A stretch of 19,989 nucleotides of DNA from Bacillota bacterium (GTDB lineage: Bacteria; Bacillota_A; Clostridia; Lachnospirales; Lachnospiraceae). Shown here in pieces: positions 7,916 to 14,998 of this stretch. The position numbers and the translations under genes are program-made. The notes below the pieces were generated by a model. That model had not been told where the DNA came from. It saw only the letters and a list, made by a program, of their open reading frames with translations, and made no database searches. The stretch lies in the NCBI GenBank assembly GCA_023443925.1, contig JAEZSL010000313.1:1-19989 (forward strand), given 5' to 3'. The number at the start of each line of letters is the position of its first letter. Within the stretch, counting starts at the first letter, position 1.

Positions 7916-7945
7916 TTGAAATAATTATTGCAATGTGGTTAAAAT
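7916..7945 (+). promoter_or_regulatory. Candidate promoter for RNA element 2 and the 8192 operon
   Basis: TTGAAA (7916-7921) is followed by TTAAAA at 17 nt or TAAAAT at 18 nt (7940-7945). The predicted start of transcription, around 7952, coincides with the 5' edge of structured RNA element 2. That fits an RNA that begins with the element. Confidence 0.5.
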
Positions 7946-7951
7946 AGAAGT

Positions 7952-8082
7952 AGAGTGAATTGTCTCGCAAAATGCATGCGAGTCATTAGAAGAATAGCAA
8001 AAGAGGCTATTCTTCGACTTATGCCCAAAAAGCATGGGCGTTAGTGTGAAATAAAGAGCATTTCACACCCTGATTGGAGGCA
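7952..8082 (+). ncRNA. Structured RNA element, copy 2 (flavoprotein operon leader)
   Basis: This is the second copy of the element at 6970-7101, with about two thirds of positions matching by eye. Helix A pairs 7981-7984 (AGTC) with 8016-8019 (GACT), plus a G-T pair. It continues past a 4-nt bulge into helix B, 7989-7997 with 8007-8015 (9 Watson-Crick pairs) and the same 9-nt loop size as copy 1. Helix C pairs 8023-8026 (GCCC) with 8036-8039 (GGGC). Helix D pairs 8044-8052 with 8060-8068 (9 bp), extended by TTA/TGA past a CC bulge. Helix A differs in sequence from copy 1 on both strands yet still pairs, which argues for selection on RNA structure. An alternative pairing of 7964-7969 (CTCGCA) with 7977-7982 (TGCGAG) competes with helix A in this copy only. 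It ends about 110 nt before the 8192 start codon. Confidence 0.62.
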
Positions 8083-8113
8083 GTAAATCATCTGTCAGCA
8101 GATGATTTATGCC
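8079..8113 (+). promoter_or_regulatory. Strong hairpin between RNA element 2 and the 8192 gene
   Basis: TAAATCATCTG (8084-8094) pairs perfectly with CAGATGATTTA (8099-8109) around a TCAG loop. GGCA/TGCC extends it by 4 bp past one bulged G, giving 15 bp in all. It abuts and slightly overlaps the conserved 3' end (GGAGGC) of RNA element 2. No T-run follows, so it is unlikely to be a simple terminator; a translational or processing role is possible. Confidence 0.6.
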
Positions 8114-8191
8114 ATGGGAGCTAGTGTATCTTTATACAATACTAATTATTAATATTTTATATTCGAAGAAAATTTTTGGAGGACTCCCTCT

Positions 8192-9424
8192 ATGGGCAAT
8201 GTAGTTATTATAGGAGGCGGTGCTTCCGGGCTGGCTGCTGCAATCTTTGCAGCCAGACATCATAATAAAGTCACGGTGCTGGAACATAAGGATAAAATAG
8301 GCAGGAAAATAATGGCTACCGGTAACGGAAAGTGCAATTACACAAATTTGAATCAATCTGCAGAATGTTACAGAGGTGATGACAGTTCCTTTGCCATGAA
8401 GGTACTGTCTCTGTTTGACGTTAACCAAACCGTTGAATTTTTTAAAGAACTGGGTATTTATCCTAAAGAAAAAAACGGGTATATTTACCCTAATTCCGAA
8501 CAGGCAGCCTCTGTAGTTGAGGTTTTGCAACTGGAGCTGCTTAAATTACAGGCAAAGATCCTATGCGAAGTTCATGTGGAGAAGATTACCGGGAAAAAAG
8601 GCCGGTTCCTTATAGTCACAAATAAGGGTGAATATACCGCAGACCAGGTGATTCTGGCAGCCGGCGGATGTGCTTCGCCGAATCTGGGTTCTGACGGAAG
8701 CGGGTATGCACTGGCAAAAAGTATGGGACACCGTATCATTAAACCTCTGCCGGCTCTGGTACAGTTAAAATCCGATGCCAGGTATTTTAAGACTCTGGCC
8801 GGTGTCAGAACCTCAGCACAGGTACAATTATTTGTAAACGGATCGTTAATTTCCAAAGAACAGGGAGAATTGCTGCTGGCAGCTTACGGGTTATCCGGAA
8901 TACCCATAATGCAGCTTAGCCGGTATGCCTCCAGGGCTCTGAGTGAAAAGAAAAAGGTACAGCTGGTAATCGATTATCTGCCTTTTATAAACCAGGAAGA
9001 ACTAAATCAGTTATTATTGGAAAGGATTAAACGAAATCCCCAAAGAACCATAGAGGAGATGCTGATTGGCCTGCTGAATAACAAACTGGTCTATGTGGGA
9101 ATTAAGGAAGCCGGAATGGATCCTCTGGCTTTATGCGCCACGGCCGGCAAGGATAAGCTAAAACGCCTGGCGCTGCAGTTTAAAGAATGGAAAGTAAATA
9201 TAACAGAACCCAATTCTTTTAATCAGGCACAGGTAAGTGCAGGAGGCGTTGATACGGCGGAAATTAAACCGGACTCTTTGGAATCCAGATTAGTAAAAGG
9301 ACTTTACTTTACAGGCGAAATTATTGATATAGACGGCACCTGCGGAGGTTATAATCTCCAGTGGGCCTGGTCCACCGGAGCTGTGGCAGGCAGGAGCTGT
9401 AAACCAGGCAGGAATGAGGAATAG
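8192..9424 (+). CDS. NAD(P)/FAD-dependent oxidoreductase, HI0933/BaiN-like family
   Basis: This is a flavoprotein of the HI0933-like group (also annotated as BaiN-like or aminoacetone-oxidase-like), with an FAD-binding Rossmann N-terminus: VVIIGGGASGLAAAIFAA, residues 4-21. The family block KIMATGNGKCNYTN follows at about 46-59. Residues ALVQLKSD belong to the middle domain, and the C-terminal CGGYNLQWAWSTGAVAG closes the FAD site. The length of 410 residues is typical. The physiological substrate of most members is unknown, and none is claimed here. The start is supported by GGAGG 9 nt upstream. It is the first gene of an operon running through proA, and its leader carries structured RNA element 2. 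The next gene, also a flavoprotein, begins one base after its stop. Confidence 0.88.
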   Translation: MGNVVIIGGGASGLAAAIFAARHHNKVTVLEHKDKIGRKIMATGNGKCNYTNLNQSAECYRGDDSSFAMKVLSLFDVNQTVEFFKELGIYPKEKNGYIYPNSEQAASVVEVLQLELLKLQAKILCEVHVEKITGKKGRFLIVTNKGEYTADQVILAAGGCASPNLGSDGSGYALAKSMGHRIIKPLPALVQLKSDARYFKTLAGVRTSAQVQLFVNGSLISKEQGELLLAAYGLSGIPIMQLSRYASRALSEKKKVQLVIDYLPFINQEELNQLLLERIKRNPQRTIEEMLIGLLNNKLVYVGIKEAGMDPLALCATAGKDKLKRLALQFKEWKVNITEPNSFNQAQVSAGGVDTAEIKPDSLESRLVKGLYFTGEIIDIDGTCGGYNLQWAWSTGAVAGRSCKPGRNEE

Positions 9425-9425
9425 C

Positions 9426-11021
9426 ATGATTCAGATTACACAACTTAAACTAAATATAAACCATACTCAGGAAGATTTAAAAAAGCAAATAGCAAAACAG
9501 TTAAAGATTTCCGCGCAGGAAATCTTAAGTTTTTCAATCACAAAAAAATCCATTGATGCAAGAAAAAAGGATGCGGTTTTTTATGTATATAATGTAGAAA
9601 TCGAACTTTCTGATGAAAAACGGGTTATGAAACGGATTCACAGTCCAGGCATTACCCTGAGTCAGAGACCGGGTTACCGTTTCCAGCCCTGCGGGGAGGA
9701 AAAACTTCTGCACCGCCCGGTCATAACCGGTTTGGGACCTGCCGGTTTATTCTGCGGCCTTATGCTGGCACGTTGCGGTTATCAGCCTATTCTGATTGAA
9801 CGGGGAGAAGAGGTAGACAAACGGGTTTTGTCAGTGGAGAGATTCTGGGATCAGAATGAACTGAATGTAAATTCTAACGTACAATTCGGAGAAGGCGGTG
9901 CAGGAACCTTTTCCGACGGCAAATTGAATACCTTAGTTAAGGACGAACTGGGCAGAAACCATAAAGTACTGGAAATACTTACAGAACATGGTGCACCGGA
10001 GGAAATACGGTATCTGAATAAACCACATATCGGTACGGACCGCTTAAGAGCTGTGGTAAAGGGTATCCGAGAGGAAATTATATCCCTGGGCGGAGAAGTG
10101 AGATTTAACACCTGTTTAACGGATATTATAATTGAAAGCGGAAAGTTAACCGGTATTGAAGTGAATGGCAAGGAATTTCTTCCCTGCAGTATACTGGTAA
10201 TGGCAATCGGCCATAGTGCAAGAGATACTTTTGAATTGATACACCGTAAGGGATTTAAACTATCCCCCAAATCCTTTGCCGTTGGGGTAAGGATTGAACA
10301 TCCCCAGAGTCTCATTAACCATAACCAATACGGTGAAGCAGCTGACAAACTTCCGGCTGCGGACTATAAGCTTACCTTTAATGCCGGCACCGGGAGGAGT
10401 GTTTATTCCTTTTGCATGTGCCCGGGGGGCTTTGTCGTAAATTCATCCTCGGAACGAGGCGGTATTGCGGTGAACGGTATGAGTAACCACGCCAGAAATG
10501 AAGCGAATGCCAACAGCGCGTTGATTGTAACGGTTACTCCGGCGGATTTTCCGAAACATAAGGATATTCCCGAGGTTTTGACAGGAGTGGAATTTCAGCG
10601 TATCTGGGAGAAAAAAGCTTATGAAGCCGGTAAGGGCTTCATTCCGGTCCAGTTATTTGGTGACTTGTTAAGAAACCGCGAAAGTGTTACAATAGGTCAT
10701 ATTACTCCCAATATTAAAGGAAGTTACCGGTTGTCCAATTTAAGACAGTGCCTGCCGGATTATGTAATTCAATCCTTAATGGAAGGTGTTCAGGCTTTTG
10801 ACCGGATGATACCTGGTTATTGTGATGAAGAGGCAGTTCTGTCCGGTGTGGAAACCAGGACTTCTTCACCGCTTCGAATCGAGCGGGATGACAAATTTGA
10901 ATCCAGTGTTAACGGAGTCTATCCCTGTGGGGAAGGGGCCGGATATGCAGGCGGTATCACCTCAGCCGCCATGGATGGCATTAAGGTATTTGAAGCAATA
11001 GCAAAACGATACAGAATGTAA
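9426..11021 (+). CDS. FAD-dependent dehydrogenase, COG2509 family
   Basis: This is a second, distinct flavoprotein. An N-terminal region of about 95 residues (MIQITQLKLNINHTQEDLKK) precedes the FAD Rossmann motif VITGLGPAGLFCGLMLA, with glycines 102, 104 and 107. GGAGTFSDGKLNT is a family motif, and the C-terminal YPCGEGAGYAGGITSAAMDGIK completes the FAD site. The frame is open from an ATG at 9414, but that codon lies inside the previous gene with poor spacing. GAGGAA at about 9416 sits well for the ATG at 9426, which also gives the usual family N-terminus (531 residues). The family is widespread in anaerobes and biochemically uncharacterised, so no substrate is claimed. Coupling to the preceding flavoprotein suggests they are used together. 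A 28-nt gap separates it from proB. Confidence 0.87.
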   Translation: MIQITQLKLNINHTQEDLKKQIAKQLKISAQEILSFSITKKSIDARKKDAVFYVYNVEIELSDEKRVMKRIHSPGITLSQRPGYRFQPCGEEKLLHRPVITGLGPAGLFCGLMLARCGYQPILIERGEEVDKRVLSVERFWDQNELNVNSNVQFGEGGAGTFSDGKLNTLVKDELGRNHKVLEILTEHGAPEEIRYLNKPHIGTDRLRAVVKGIREEIISLGGEVRFNTCLTDIIIESGKLTGIEVNGKEFLPCSILVMAIGHSARDTFELIHRKGFKLSPKSFAVGVRIEHPQSLINHNQYGEAADKLPAADYKLTFNAGTGRSVYSFCMCPGGFVVNSSSERGGIAVNGMSNHARNEANANSALIVTVTPADFPKHKDIPEVLTGVEFQRIWEKKAYEAGKGFIPVQLFGDLLRNRESVTIGHITPNIKGSYRLSNLRQCLPDYVIQSLMEGVQAFDRMIPGYCDEEAVLSGVETRTSSPLRIERDDKFESSVNGVYPCGEGAGYAGGITSAAMDGIKVFEAIAKRYRM

Positions 11022-11049
11022 GAGGCTAAGAGTTTGAAAGGAGCTGCAT

Positions 11050-11910
11050 ATGTCTTTAAATAGAGAAACCATACAGGACAAGAAACGTATTGTCATTAAA
11101 ATCGGTTCTTCTTCCTTAACCCATGAAAGCACCGGCAGTCTGAATTTGTCCAAGATGGAAAAGCTGGTAAGAATTTTAACGGATCTGAGAAATCAGGGCA
11201 AGGATGTAATTTTAGTATCCTCCGGTGCCATTGCAGTAGGCCGGGAAACCATAGGCTTAAAAGAAAAGCCGAAAGTAACCGCCGTTAAGCAGGCTTGCGC
11301 GGCCGTGGGACAGGCCAGGCTTATGATGGTATACCAGAAATTATTTGCAGAATATAATCAGGTACCGGCACAAATCCTGATGACAAAATATACAATGATT
11401 AATGATATCAGCAGAAAAAATGCAAGAAATACCTTTGAAGAATTACTAAACCTTGGAGTAATCCCCATTGTTAATGAAAACGATACGGTTTCCACGGATG
11501 AGCTGGAATTCGGAGACTTTGGCGATAATGATACCTTATCTGCCATTGTAGCGGCTCTTGTGAATGCCGATTTGTTGATTCTGTTATCCGATATCGACGG
11601 ATTATATACGGATGATCCCCGTAAAAATGCGGAGGCCGAATTTATAGATTACGTGGAAGTGATTGATGACAGATTATGTGAGATGGGTAAGGATTCGTCT
11701 TCTTCCGTAGGAACAGGGGGCATGACCACCAAGATTTCCGCAGCAAAGATTGCCACGGATTCCGGAGCCGATATGATTATAGCCAACGGGGAAGAAGTCT
11801 ACATAATTAATGATATTATGGAAGGTAAGAATGTGGGTACCTTATTTAAAGCCCACAAGGATGAGAATTTTGTTTTAATGGATTATATCCGTACCAAACA
11901 ATATCCTTAA
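11050..11910 (+). CDS. proB: Glutamate 5-kinase, short form without PUA domain
   Basis: ProB phosphorylates glutamate to gamma-glutamyl phosphate, the first step of proline synthesis in the cytoplasm. The amino-acid-kinase fold is evident: VIKIGSSSLT at about residues 14-23, VILVSSGAIAVGRE, VNENDTVSTDELEFGDNDTLSA-like segments around 140-165, LLSDIDGLYTDDPR, and VGTGGMTTKISAAKIA. At 286 residues it ends soon after the kinase domain. It lacks the C-terminal PUA domain of the roughly 367-residue E. coli enzyme; such short forms are known in Firmicutes. AAAGGAG lies 8-10 nt before the ATG. Its partner proA is two genes downstream. Feedback inhibition by proline is usual in the family but is not read from the sequence. 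Confidence 0.95.
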   Translation: MSLNRETIQDKKRIVIKIGSSSLTHESTGSLNLSKMEKLVRILTDLRNQGKDVILVSSGAIAVGRETIGLKEKPKVTAVKQACAAVGQARLMMVYQKLFAEYNQVPAQILMTKYTMINDISRKNARNTFEELLNLGVIPIVNENDTVSTDELEFGDFGDNDTLSAIVAALVNADLLILLSDIDGLYTDDPRKNAEAEFIDYVEVIDDRLCEMGKDSSSSVGTGGMTTKISAAKIATDSGADMIIANGEEVYIINDIMEGKNVGTLFKAHKDENFVLMDYIRTKQYP

Positions 11911-11938
11911 AAACATACGGTTAGAAAGGTATTTTAAA

Positions 11939-12148
11939 ATGGATGACAATAAACTGGCAAGAATTAACGAACTATATAAAAAATCCCAGAACGAGGGATT
12001 AACCGCAGAAGAAAAACAAGAACAGGCTGATTTAAGAAGTGAGTATGTTCTGGCAATCCGTAAGAATCTAAGAGGAACTTTAAACCAGATCTCATTATTA
12101 AACCCGGACGGATCCGTTACGGAACTGAAGAAGAAGGATAAACAATAA
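11939..12148 (+). CDS. DUF896 (YnzC-like) small protein
   Basis: This 69-residue protein matches the DUF896/UPF0291 family represented by B. subtilis YnzC. The N-terminal half, KLARINELYKKSQNEGLTAEEKQEQADLR, forms the helical hairpin of the family. It is followed by the conserved EYVLAIRKNLRGTLNQI segment and a charged tail. The family has no established enzymatic role; YnzC lies near SOS genes in Bacillus, but nothing here indicates SOS control. AGAAAGG precedes the ATG. The stop codon TAA directly abuts the ATG of the next gene, so the two are probably translated together. Its place between proB and the folate enzyme is probably an operon convenience rather than evidence of a metabolic role. 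Confidence 0.85.
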   Translation: MDDNKLARINELYKKSQNEGLTAEEKQEQADLRSEYVLAIRKNLRGTLNQISLLNPDGSVTELKKKDKQ

Positions 12149-12727
12149 ATGCAAAAACAGGAAATCCGCAGGAACATGAAAGAATTAAAAAGCAAATTAA
12201 CCCTTACAGAACAGGAGCATTACAGCGAAAGAATTATACGTTGTCTCCAGGGGCTTACTGAGTACCGTCTCTCAGAGGAGATTTTTTGCTATGTTAACTT
12301 TAACCAGGAAGTTATAACAACCAGGCTGATTGAAGAAGCTCTCTCCGGCGGGAAAAGAATTGCAGTGCCTAAAATAATTGATAAGGATATGCGTTTTTAT
12401 TATATCAGTTCCCTTAAAGAATTAGAAACAGGTATTCTGGGTATCCCTGAGCCTTTTGAACTCATTAGAAAAGCGGAAGCTGTTCCGGACCCGGAAAAAG
12501 ATAATCTATTTATTGTACCCGGTCTGGCATTTGATCCAATGGGTAACCGGATTGGCTATGGTAAAGGGTTTTATGATAATTATTTCAGAAAATATTCGAA
12601 CTGTTCCATGATAAAAATAGCATTAACCTATGATTTTCAGGTTCTGCCTTTACTGCCTAAGGAGGATCAGGATATCAAAATTGATCAGATTATCACTCAG
12701 GATGGCTTAATCAAAACAATAAAATAA
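12149..12727 (+). CDS. 5-formyltetrahydrofolate cyclo-ligase
   Basis: This enzyme uses ATP to convert 5-formyltetrahydrofolate to 5,10-methenyltetrahydrofolate, returning a folate storage or by-product form to one-carbon metabolism. The N-terminus has the basic RRNMKELKSKLT segment typical of the family. The C-terminal signature LFIVPGLAFDPMGNRIGYGKGFYDNYF (about residues 122-148) includes the ATP/folate-binding GYGKGFYD motif. The length of 192 residues is normal. Its ATG follows the DUF896 stop with no gap, and its own stop is followed at once by the possible upstream ATG of proA. The insertion between proB and proA is notable because folate salvage and proline synthesis share no known step. 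The identification is secure. Confidence 0.93.
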   Translation: MQKQEIRRNMKELKSKLTLTEQEHYSERIIRCLQGLTEYRLSEEIFCYVNFNQEVITTRLIEEALSGGKRIAVPKIIDKDMRFYYISSLKELETGILGIPEPFELIRKAEAVPDPEKDNLFIVPGLAFDPMGNRIGYGKGFYDNYFRKYSNCSMIKIALTYDFQVLPLLPKEDQDIKIDQIITQDGLIKTIK

Positions 12728-12751
12728 ATGCAGAAAGGAAGGTTGATCCAT

Positions 12752-13996
12752 ATGAAATACTTGGAAGAGATTGGCGTAAAAGCCAAAAAGGCTGCGGCAG
12801 AGTTAAATATTTTAGGAGTAGCCCGTAAAAACGAAGGACTTAAGGCTGCTGCATATGCTTTAACAGCCAGGGAAGAAGAAATTATAAAGGCAAATGATCT
12901 GGATATAACAAAAGCCAGGGAAAATGGTATGGCAGAAGCCCTGATAGACCGGCTGCGGTTAAATCATGATCGGATACAAGGCATGGCGTCCGGGCTTTTA
13001 GACATTGTCGAATTAAATGACCCGGTGGGGGAAGTAATATCTATGAATACCCGTCCCAATGGTCTGGTTATAGGACAGCGGCGGGTTCCAATCGGTGTAA
13101 TCGGTATTATTTATGAATCCCGTCCCAATGTAACAGCAGATGCCTTCGGACTTTGTTTTAAGACCGGGAATGCTGTTATATTAAGAGGCGGCAGCGATGC
13201 GATTCATTCAAACCTGGCAATTGTAAGTGTAATTAAGAAAGCGCTGAGTGAAACAGGGCTTAATGAGAGTGCCATACAGCTGATTGAAGACACCAGCAGG
13301 GATACTGCAAAAGAATTGATGCGTTTAAATCAGTATATTGATTTATTGATTCCAAGGGGTGGTGCAGGTTTAATCCGCACGGTTGTAGAAAACAGTACGA
13401 TACCGGTGATTGAGACAGGAACAGGGAATTGTCATGTTTATGTAGATGAATCGGCAGATTTTGATATGGCTCTCAATATAATCGACAATGCCAAGACCCA
13501 GCGTCTGGGGGTTTGTAATGCCTGTGAATCCCTGGTGGTACACAGTAAAGTGGCGGAGGCGTTTATACCGCTTATTTATGACAGATTAACAGCAAAACAG
13601 ATTGTATTCCGTGCGGACGAAAGAGCCAGGAGTATTTGCGGTAAAATGGAGCCGGCTGTTGATGAAGATTATGGAAAAGAATATCTGGATCGTTTTATTT
13701 CCTTAAAAACAGTTGATTCCATTGAGGAGGCAATTGAACATATTAATTTCTATAATACAAAACATTCCGAAGCGATAATAACCAGTAATTATGAGCATGC
13801 AATGAAATTTTTAAATGAAATCGATGCGGCTGCAGTTTATGTTAACGCTTCAACCCGGTTTACGGATGGAGGAGAATTCGGGTTTGGAGCCGAAATAGGC
13901 ATTAGTACTCAAAAACTTCATGCCAGAGGTCCTATGGGCCTGACTGCGTTAACTTCAACAAAATATATTGTATTTGGCAACGGGCAGATAAGATAA
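12752..13996 (+). CDS. proA: Gamma-glutamyl phosphate reductase
   Basis: ProA reduces gamma-glutamyl phosphate with NADPH to glutamate-5-semialdehyde, the second step of proline synthesis, and is thought to act with ProB. It is an aldehyde-dehydrogenase-fold protein. The segment [36 protein letters not shown] is diagnostic, and the catalytic cysteine is Cys255 in LGVCNACES. The frame is open from an ATG at 12728, directly after the previous stop, but AAAGGAAGG (12734-12742) lies 9 nt before the ATG at 12752. That start yields the standard N-terminus [15 protein letters not shown] (414 residues, close to E. coli ProA). A terminator follows, closing the operon. Confidence 0.96.
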   Translation: MKYLEEIGVKAKKAAAELNILGVARKNEGLKAAAYALTAREEEIIKANDLDITKARENGMAEALIDRLRLNHDRIQGMASGLLDIVELNDPVGEVISMNTRPNGLVIGQRRVPIGVIGIIYESRPNVTADAFGLCFKTGNAVILRGGSDAIHSNLAIVSVIKKALSETGLNESAIQLIEDTSRDTAKELMRLNQYIDLLIPRGGAGLIRTVVENSTIPVIETGTGNCHVYVDESADFDMALNIIDNAKTQRLGVCNACESLVVHSKVAEAFIPLIYDRLTAKQIVFRADERARSICGKMEPAVDEDYGKEYLDRFISLKTVDSIEEAIEHINFYNTKHSEAIITSNYEHAMKFLNEIDAAAVYVNASTRFTDGGEFGFGAEIGISTQKLHARGPMGLTALTSTKYIVFGNGQIR

Positions 13997-14034
13997 GGAA
14001 GTAAACGTTAATCCGGAGTTAAAAGAATTCTTTG

Positions 14035-14094
14035 GGATATGTGCATATGGATGAAACATTGACTGTTTTAATCCGGTTGTACATATCCTTTTTT
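14035..14094 (+). terminator. Intrinsic terminator after proA
   Basis: GGATATGTGCA (14035-14045) pairs with TGTACATATCC (14078-14088), 11 bp with one G-T pair, followed by six T at 14089-14094. The long loop contains a further GGAT/ATCC pairing. Its position about 40 nt after proA fits the end of the 8192-13996 operon. Confidence 0.85.
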
Positions 14095-14196
14095 CTTGCC
14101 GTAAATACGGCCTTAAGAAAGGGGGGAAGACATAACCAGGAAGATTTAATTGAAACAGAAAGTAGTGCAATAAATAGGTGGGATAAAATAATATAA

Positions 14197-14228
14197 TTTA
14201 AACAACGAGTAATAGAGTTTTAAACAAC
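14197..14228 (+). repeat. Direct repeat TTTAAACAAC upstream of the MazG-like gene
   Basis: TTTAAACAAC occurs at 14197-14206 and again at 14219-14228, 22 bp apart, or about two turns of DNA. A TATAAT at 14192-14197 touches the first copy, although no good -35 box is seen. The pair could be a regulator site, but the region is AT-rich and chance is possible. Nothing else was recognised between the proA terminator and this gene. Confidence 0.3.
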
Positions 14229-14294
14229 TTGAAAGAATGAATGGATACGTTGGTTCGAACTATTTTTTTCTTAACTACAACAGGAGATGAGCAT

Positions 14295-14795
14295 ATGACA
14301 AAATTACAAAGGTTGATAAAAAAATGCATGGAACAAAATAATCTTAATTCTGGAACAGCAGAATCATTTAACAGTGCTTTAAAGGATTTAGGACGTTGGG
14401 TATTAACTCTGTACAGCAATGGCAATCTGACATTTGATAATTCTGAAAAAGATAAGATGCGGCTGCATGATAATTTGAATGTAGCGGAATTTGTAAAGGA
14501 AATCGGTGAAAATGCGTTGGAGTATGGTTATTTTAAAGGCGGTGACAAACCCTTTTACGAAATGATTGCACTCTGTCATAAGGAATTATCCGAAGCTATG
14601 AGTGAATTCGATAATGGCTATCACCCCTGTTATACTTATTACCGGGTGGATAGCGAACCCAAAGGCATACCTGCAGAATTAGCAGATGTTATTCTGAAAA
14701 TATTTCTTATGTGTTATCAATATGACATTGACATTGAAACCATTCTGATTGAAAAAAATGAATATAATAAGATGAAAATGAAACGGAAATCATGA
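14295..14795 (+). CDS. MazG-like nucleotide pyrophosphohydrolase-family protein
   Basis: The C-terminal half resembles the MazG/all-alpha NTP pyrophosphatase fold. An ExxE motif (Glu97, Glu100 in KELSEAMSEF) and an ExxD motif (Glu128, Asp131 in PAELADVILKI) are the usual magnesium ligands. NEYNKMKMKRK resembles the NxxR/K tail that contacts substrate. Such enzymes hydrolyse nucleoside triphosphates to monophosphate and pyrophosphate; the substrate here is unknown. The first 75 or so residues are not recognised. The frame is open upstream to 14241, but AGGAGA at 14282-14287 favours the ATG at 14295 (166 residues). It stands alone: a terminator lies before it, and a promoter for the next operon lies after it. 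Its codon use looks like that of its neighbours, with no clear sign of transfer. Confidence 0.7.
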   Translation: MTKLQRLIKKCMEQNNLNSGTAESFNSALKDLGRWVLTLYSNGNLTFDNSEKDKMRLHDNLNVAEFVKEIGENALEYGYFKGGDKPFYEMIALCHKELSEAMSEFDNGYHPCYTYYRVDSEPKGIPAELADVILKIFLMCYQYDIDIETILIEKNEYNKMKMKRKS

Positions 14796-14809
14796 CTCAG
14801 GTATATCAC

Positions 14810-14828
14810 TTAAGTCCCGGTGACTTAA
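14810..14828 (+). terminator. Short hairpin after the MazG-like gene
   Basis: TTAAGTC (14810-14816) and GACTTAA (14822-14828) pair over 7 bp with a 5-nt CCGGT loop. A T-run (CTCTTTTTACCTTTT) starts only about 15 nt later, so termination would be weak. Confidence 0.35.
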
Positions 14829-14907
14829 CTGGAATTTGAACTCTCTTTTTACCTTTTGAAACATTAAATTCAGATGAATTATGTCCACCTAGTTTAAATA
14901 ATTAGAC

Positions 14908-14936
14908 TTACAAAAGCAAAGCCCCTTTTTTATAAT
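14908..14936 (+). promoter_or_regulatory. Promoter candidate for the sugar transporter operon
   Basis: A perfect TATAAT (14931-14936) follows a weak -35 TTACAA (14908-14913) at the ideal 17-nt spacing. The predicted start of transcription is near 14943, giving a leader of about 55 nt. The weak -35 box would suit activator-dependent expression. Confidence 0.5.
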
Positions 14937-14953
14937 TAGTTTATCAGATAGCA

Positions 14954-14974
14954 ACAGATTAATAACTAATCTGT
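14954..14974 (+). promoter_or_regulatory. Palindrome in the transporter operon leader
   Basis: ACAGATTA (14954-14961) and TAATCTGT (14967-14974) are exact inverted repeats around ATAAC. It lies just downstream of the predicted transcription start and just before the ribosome-binding site. It could be an operator for a dimeric repressor or an RNA hairpin; the sequence does not decide. Confidence 0.45.
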
Positions 14975-14998
14975 CTTATGATAGAAAGGAAAGGGTAT

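Noticed and set aside
6970..8082. The paired elements as a known riboswitch (FMN, c-di-GMP, cobalamin, TPP)
   Set aside because: The signature bases of these classes were looked for and not found; the core blocks TTATGCC and TTAGTGTG do not fit any of them. A formal Rfam search was not possible.
6970..8082. The paired elements as a miniature transposable element
   Set aside because: No terminal inverted repeats or target-site duplications bound the copies, and the paired base changes fit RNA structure better.
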